Positions 61,937 to 64,000 of a stretch of 64,000 nucleotides of DNA are shown piece by piece. Below the pieces are notes generated by a model that was not told where the DNA came from, ran no database searches, and saw only the letters and a list, made by a program, of their open reading frames with translations. The stretch is from Paenibacillus periandrae (GTDB lineage Bacteria > Bacillota > Bacilli > Paenibacillales > NBRC-103111): the NCBI RefSeq assembly GCF_022458865.1, contig NZ_JAJNMU010000001.1, forward strand, positions 496,001-560,000. The letters are read 5' to 3'. The position numbers and the translations under genes were made by a program. Numbering within the stretch: position 1 is the stretch's first letter; each line of letters opens with the position of its first letter.

Positions 61937-62103
61937 GTTCAAAAAGTCACCTTTTGATCACGCGGTTACAAAGGAAGCGTATTCGGCATCGAATCTTGCA
62001 AGCAGGCTCGAAGTCCGGTGCTCATTTAGGTTTGCCTAAACTCCGCTCCTCCTTCTTCACCTGCTTGCAACCTTCTCGGTGCTGAAATGTCGACTTTTTG
62101 AAC
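61937..62103. repeat. MITE-like element with terminal inverted repeats
   Basis: Ends GTTCAAAAAGTC (61937-61948) and GACTTTTTGAAC (62092-62103) are a perfect 12-base inverted repeat. Inside, TTGCAAGCAGG pairs with CCTGCTTGCAA. The element is 167 bases and non-coding. The ends resemble those of some insertion sequences, so it may be a non-autonomous element moved by a transposase encoded elsewhere. Confidence 0.7.
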
Positions 62104-62125
62104 ACGCACTATAAGATTGATCAGG

Positions 62126-62159
62126 AACCTCTCTCATGTATGTGATAGAGGTTTCTTCT
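62126..62159. terminator. Hairpin between DUF805 region and the AraC gene
   Basis: AACCTCT and AGAGGTT pair, extended inward by TCA/TGA; on the plus strand TTTCTTCTT follows. It lies after the stop of the AraC gene at 62172 on the minus strand and can serve both directions. Confidence 0.6.
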
Positions 62160-62171
62160 TGGCTGCTGCAG

Positions 62172-63017
62172 TTAAGAGTTACGATAGTCGCGAGGAGACA
62201 TACCGGTTTCTTTGACAAACAAACGTGAGAAATAAAAGGAATCGGGAAATCCGCTCTCTTCAGCGATTTTTTTGATCGGGAGCATTGAACTTTTAAGCAG
62301 ATGCTTGGCGGAATCCATACGTATTTGCGTTAAATATTGGATAGGACTAATGCCTGTATGCTTCTTAAAGGAAACGGAAAAATAACCATGTGATAAGGAC
62401 ACGTGCTCGGCCAGCTTATCTCTCGTTAACGGCTCCTGATAGGCAGATTTCATATATTGAATGGCCTTCTGAATCGCTGCCAAGGTCGAGGAATCCTCCT
62501 GCTGCATCGAGGATAGTTGATTCATAAGCTGGAGTGTATTCAGGAATTCAAGCTTGACCAGCCATACGTAGCCGCTGTTCTTGTCCTCCCACAGTTGAAA
62601 GGCTTTACGGAATGCGGCTGTGAGAGCAGGCTGCTCCTGAACATATTGAACGATTGGAAAAGGCAGCTCTTCAATCCCTTCCGTGATTTTCATGATGATA
62701 CCCTCCCAGCTGGTCAGACAATATTGAAAATGAAAGGAAAAGAAGCCTACCGGAGTATCCGGTTGAGTCGTAATCTGCATATGTCGGTTCGGGCGAATTT
62801 GAAACAGACTGCCAGGTACGAGCAAATGCCTTTCCCCATCAAGCTCAAGCAGGCCTTTACCCGCATATACGTAACAGAGCACATGAAGTCTGGTCTTCTC
62901 ACGCAATAACACATAATTAAAACGTTCCCAGAACTCAACATCCCGCTCCACCACATCGACCATTCGCGGCGTAAAGCCTGTCAAAAACTCATAATCCATA
63001 CGCTTCAGCCCAGTCAT
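62172..63017 (-). CDS. AraC-family transcriptional regulator
   Basis: Regulator of 281 residues with a cupin sensor (LCYVYAGKGLLELDGERHLL, about 47-90) and a C-terminal AraC domain (LTRDKLAEHVSLSHGYFSVSF and PIKKIAEESGFPDSFYFSRLF). The start is probably the ATG at 63017, although an ATG at 62999 is also possible. It follows the binding-protein gene on the same strand after 58 bases and a hairpin, so it may belong to that importer operon. Confidence 0.88.
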   Translation of the reverse strand: MTGLKRMDYEFLTGFTPRMVDVVERDVEFWERFNYVLLREKTRLHVLCYVYAGKGLLELDGERHLLVPGSLFQIRPNRHMQITTQPDTPVGFFSFHFQYCLTSWEGIIMKITEGIEELPFPIVQYVQEQPALTAAFRKAFQLWEDKNSGYVWLVKLEFLNTLQLMNQLSSMQQEDSSTLAAIQKAIQYMKSAYQEPLTRDKLAEHVSLSHGYFSVSFKKHTGISPIQYLTQIRMDSAKHLLKSSMLPIKKIAEESGFPDSFYFSRLFVKETGMSPRDYRNS

Positions 63018-63032
63018 TAGAAAATAACATCA

Positions 63033-63064
63033 TCCCTGATCACCACCACATCGGCAACCAGGGA
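63033..63064 (-). other. Intercistronic stem-loop between binding protein and AraC genes
   Basis: TCCCTG and CAGGGA close a stem of about 11 pairs with several G-T pairs. It has no good T-tract. It may reduce read-through into the regulator gene or protect the upstream mRNA end. Confidence 0.5.
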
Positions 63065-63075
63065 CAAACAGCTTA

Positions 63076-64000
63076 TTATTTATTTTTATTTTTGTAAGCT
63101 TCGTTGGTTTCTTGAATAATTTTCACGAACTGCGGATCGGTTTTCAGCTTAGCCACATAATCATCCCAAGCAGACATAGGCTCTTTACCGAGAATGACTT
63201 TGATTTTCATATCCTGAATCTTTTTGTACAGATCGGGTCCTAAGGTCAGCGCCGTTTGCGAGATTAACCCCGTACTGATGTCCGGCTTGCTGAAGCTCGA
63301 ACGATCATCGACGATTTTTTTGTTGCGCTCATAGAATTCTTTGGGAATACCGTTGTAATAGGCCCGTTGGTATTTATCGTAACGCTGAAAAATTTGCAGC
63401 AGGTTATTCGTCACATCCGGAATATTGTCAATCTTGGCTTGCTCTGTCGCAACCTTGAAGCCGTCTTTGATCGTATAATGCTTATCGGCCAGGCCAAATT
63501 GAGTCATCGTTGAAATTTCCTCACTATTGCCTTGATCCACAAAAGTCAAAATTTTCTTCAGCTTCGCTTCCGGCACCGTTTTGGGAATGACGAACATCCC
63601 GAATACACCGGAATCCTTGCCGGCGAACTTGCCTTCCGGTCCTATCACATATGTTAACGGATAGGAGTCGGCTTGCGGATCGATTTTACGTAGCGCATCC
63701 GTATACAACCATTGAGGATTAAGTGCAGAGCCAAATATTCCCGCCTTGTTCGCCATGTACTGCTCTCTGGCTTGTGTTGATTTCATAACGGCAAAATCGG
63801 GAACAAGCACCTTTTCATCATAAGCTTTTTTCAACCATTCCAAGGCCTGCTTCTGTCCCGGCTCATAAATAACAGGAACCAGCTGTCCATCTTTCAATTT
63901 CCATTTGCCTGAAGCCCCGACAAATACATTTTCAACCCAGCCATAAGCACCCATCCCATCGGCATCCACATTTCCGGTAAGTCCAAACGTATCCGCTTTT
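63076..64000 (-). CDS. LplA-like solute-binding protein (N-terminus beyond window)
   Basis: C-terminal 308 residues of an extracellular family 1 solute-binding protein. The frame is open to the window end, where it reads KADTFGLTGNVDADG, so the signal peptide and start are outside. Recognisable segments are YGWVENVFVGASGKWKLKDG, YMANKAGIFGSALNPQW and VFGMFVIPKTVPEAKLKKIL, like the LplA/YtcQ branch. The end EAYKNKNK is lysine-rich. It would serve an importer whose permease genes lie upstream, beyond the window. Confidence 0.9.
   Translation of the reverse strand, partial: KADTFGLTGNVDADGMGAYGWVENVFVGASGKWKLKDGQLVPVIYEPGQKQALEWLKKAYDEKVLVPDFAVMKSTQAREQYMANKAGIFGSALNPQWLYTDALRKIDPQADSYPLTYVIGPEGKFAGKDSGVFGMFVIPKTVPEAKLKKILTFVDQGNSEEISTMTQFGLADKHYTIKDGFKVATEQAKIDNIPDVTNNLLQIFQRYDKYQRAYYNGIPKEFYERNKKIVDDRSSFSKPDISTGLISQTALTLGPDLYKKIQDMKIKVILGKEPMSAWDDYVAKLKTDPQFVKIIQETNEAYKNKNK

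Noticed and set aside
1..64000. CRISPR array, rRNA, tRNA, prophage or intact insertion sequence
   Set aside because: Looked for on both strands; no regular short repeats with spacers, no tRNA-like cloverleaf I could recognise, and no transposase, integrase or phage structural gene.

Overview
The window looks like chromosomal DNA of a Paenibacillus-type member of the Bacillota. Supporting signs are strong AGGAGG-type ribosome binding sites, frequent GTG/TTG starts, Gram-positive lipoboxes, SLH surface anchoring, many LplABC-type sugar importers without their own ATPase, YesM/YesN-type sensors, membrane-bound AraC regulators, a reductase-free bacterial nitric oxide synthase, and LplA-like binding proteins of about 500 residues. 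I see no rRNA, tRNA, CRISPR array, phage gene or intact transposase.

Layout. 1-637: the N-terminal part of a CPA1 Na+/H+ antiporter with a perfect palindromic operator upstream. 907-7222: a sugar importer (binding protein plus two permeases) with a Gfo/Idh/MocA dehydrogenase and two AraC regulators. 7385-12245: an NlpC/P60 cell-wall hydrolase and a 1197-residue SLH-anchored protein with NEAT (heme-binding-type) domains and Fur boxes upstream. 12263-22879: a run of genes on the minus strand holding an AraC regulator, a YesM/YesN two-component pair, an LplB/LplC/binding-protein importer, an aldo/keto reductase, a creatininase-family hydrolase and a phytanoyl-CoA-type dioxygenase. 23081-24588: an amidohydrolase_2 enzyme paired with a small Rieske protein. 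24819-28223: another LplABC-like importer. 28447-31936: nitric oxide synthase and a membrane AraC regulator. 32237-38890: a UgpBAE-like importer with an HAD phosphatase, a metallo-beta-lactamase-fold enzyme and a DeoR repressor.

39140-57632 is the most unusual part. On the minus strand it carries a PucR-type activator, dihydroorotase, phosphopentomutase, a NitT/TauT-type ABC importer with an NMT1/THI5-like binding protein, a uridine-phosphorylase-like enzyme, an M20 N-carbamoyl-amino-acid hydrolase, both dihydroorotate dehydrogenase 1B subunits (PyrK, PyrD), and a chemoreceptor 12 bases behind pyrD. carA and carB diverge from the pucR-type gene. pyrB, pyrE, pyrF, pyrR and pyrP are absent from the window. 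The set fits uptake, chemosensing and breakdown of an orotate-like pyrimidine or its nucleoside: nucleoside to base plus ribose phosphate, orotate to dihydroorotate, to N-carbamoylaspartate, to aspartate. That pathway is my inference; the individual enzyme families are clear.

57653-64000 repeats the theme of the left half: a second phytanoyl-CoA-type dioxygenase, an AraC regulator, a second Rieske plus amidohydrolase_2 pair, a DUF805 membrane protein between two structured intergenic repeats, another AraC regulator and a binding protein cut by the window edge. The paralogous amidohydrolase/Rieske/dioxygenase sets beside AraC-controlled importers suggest a recurring catabolic module of unknown substrate.
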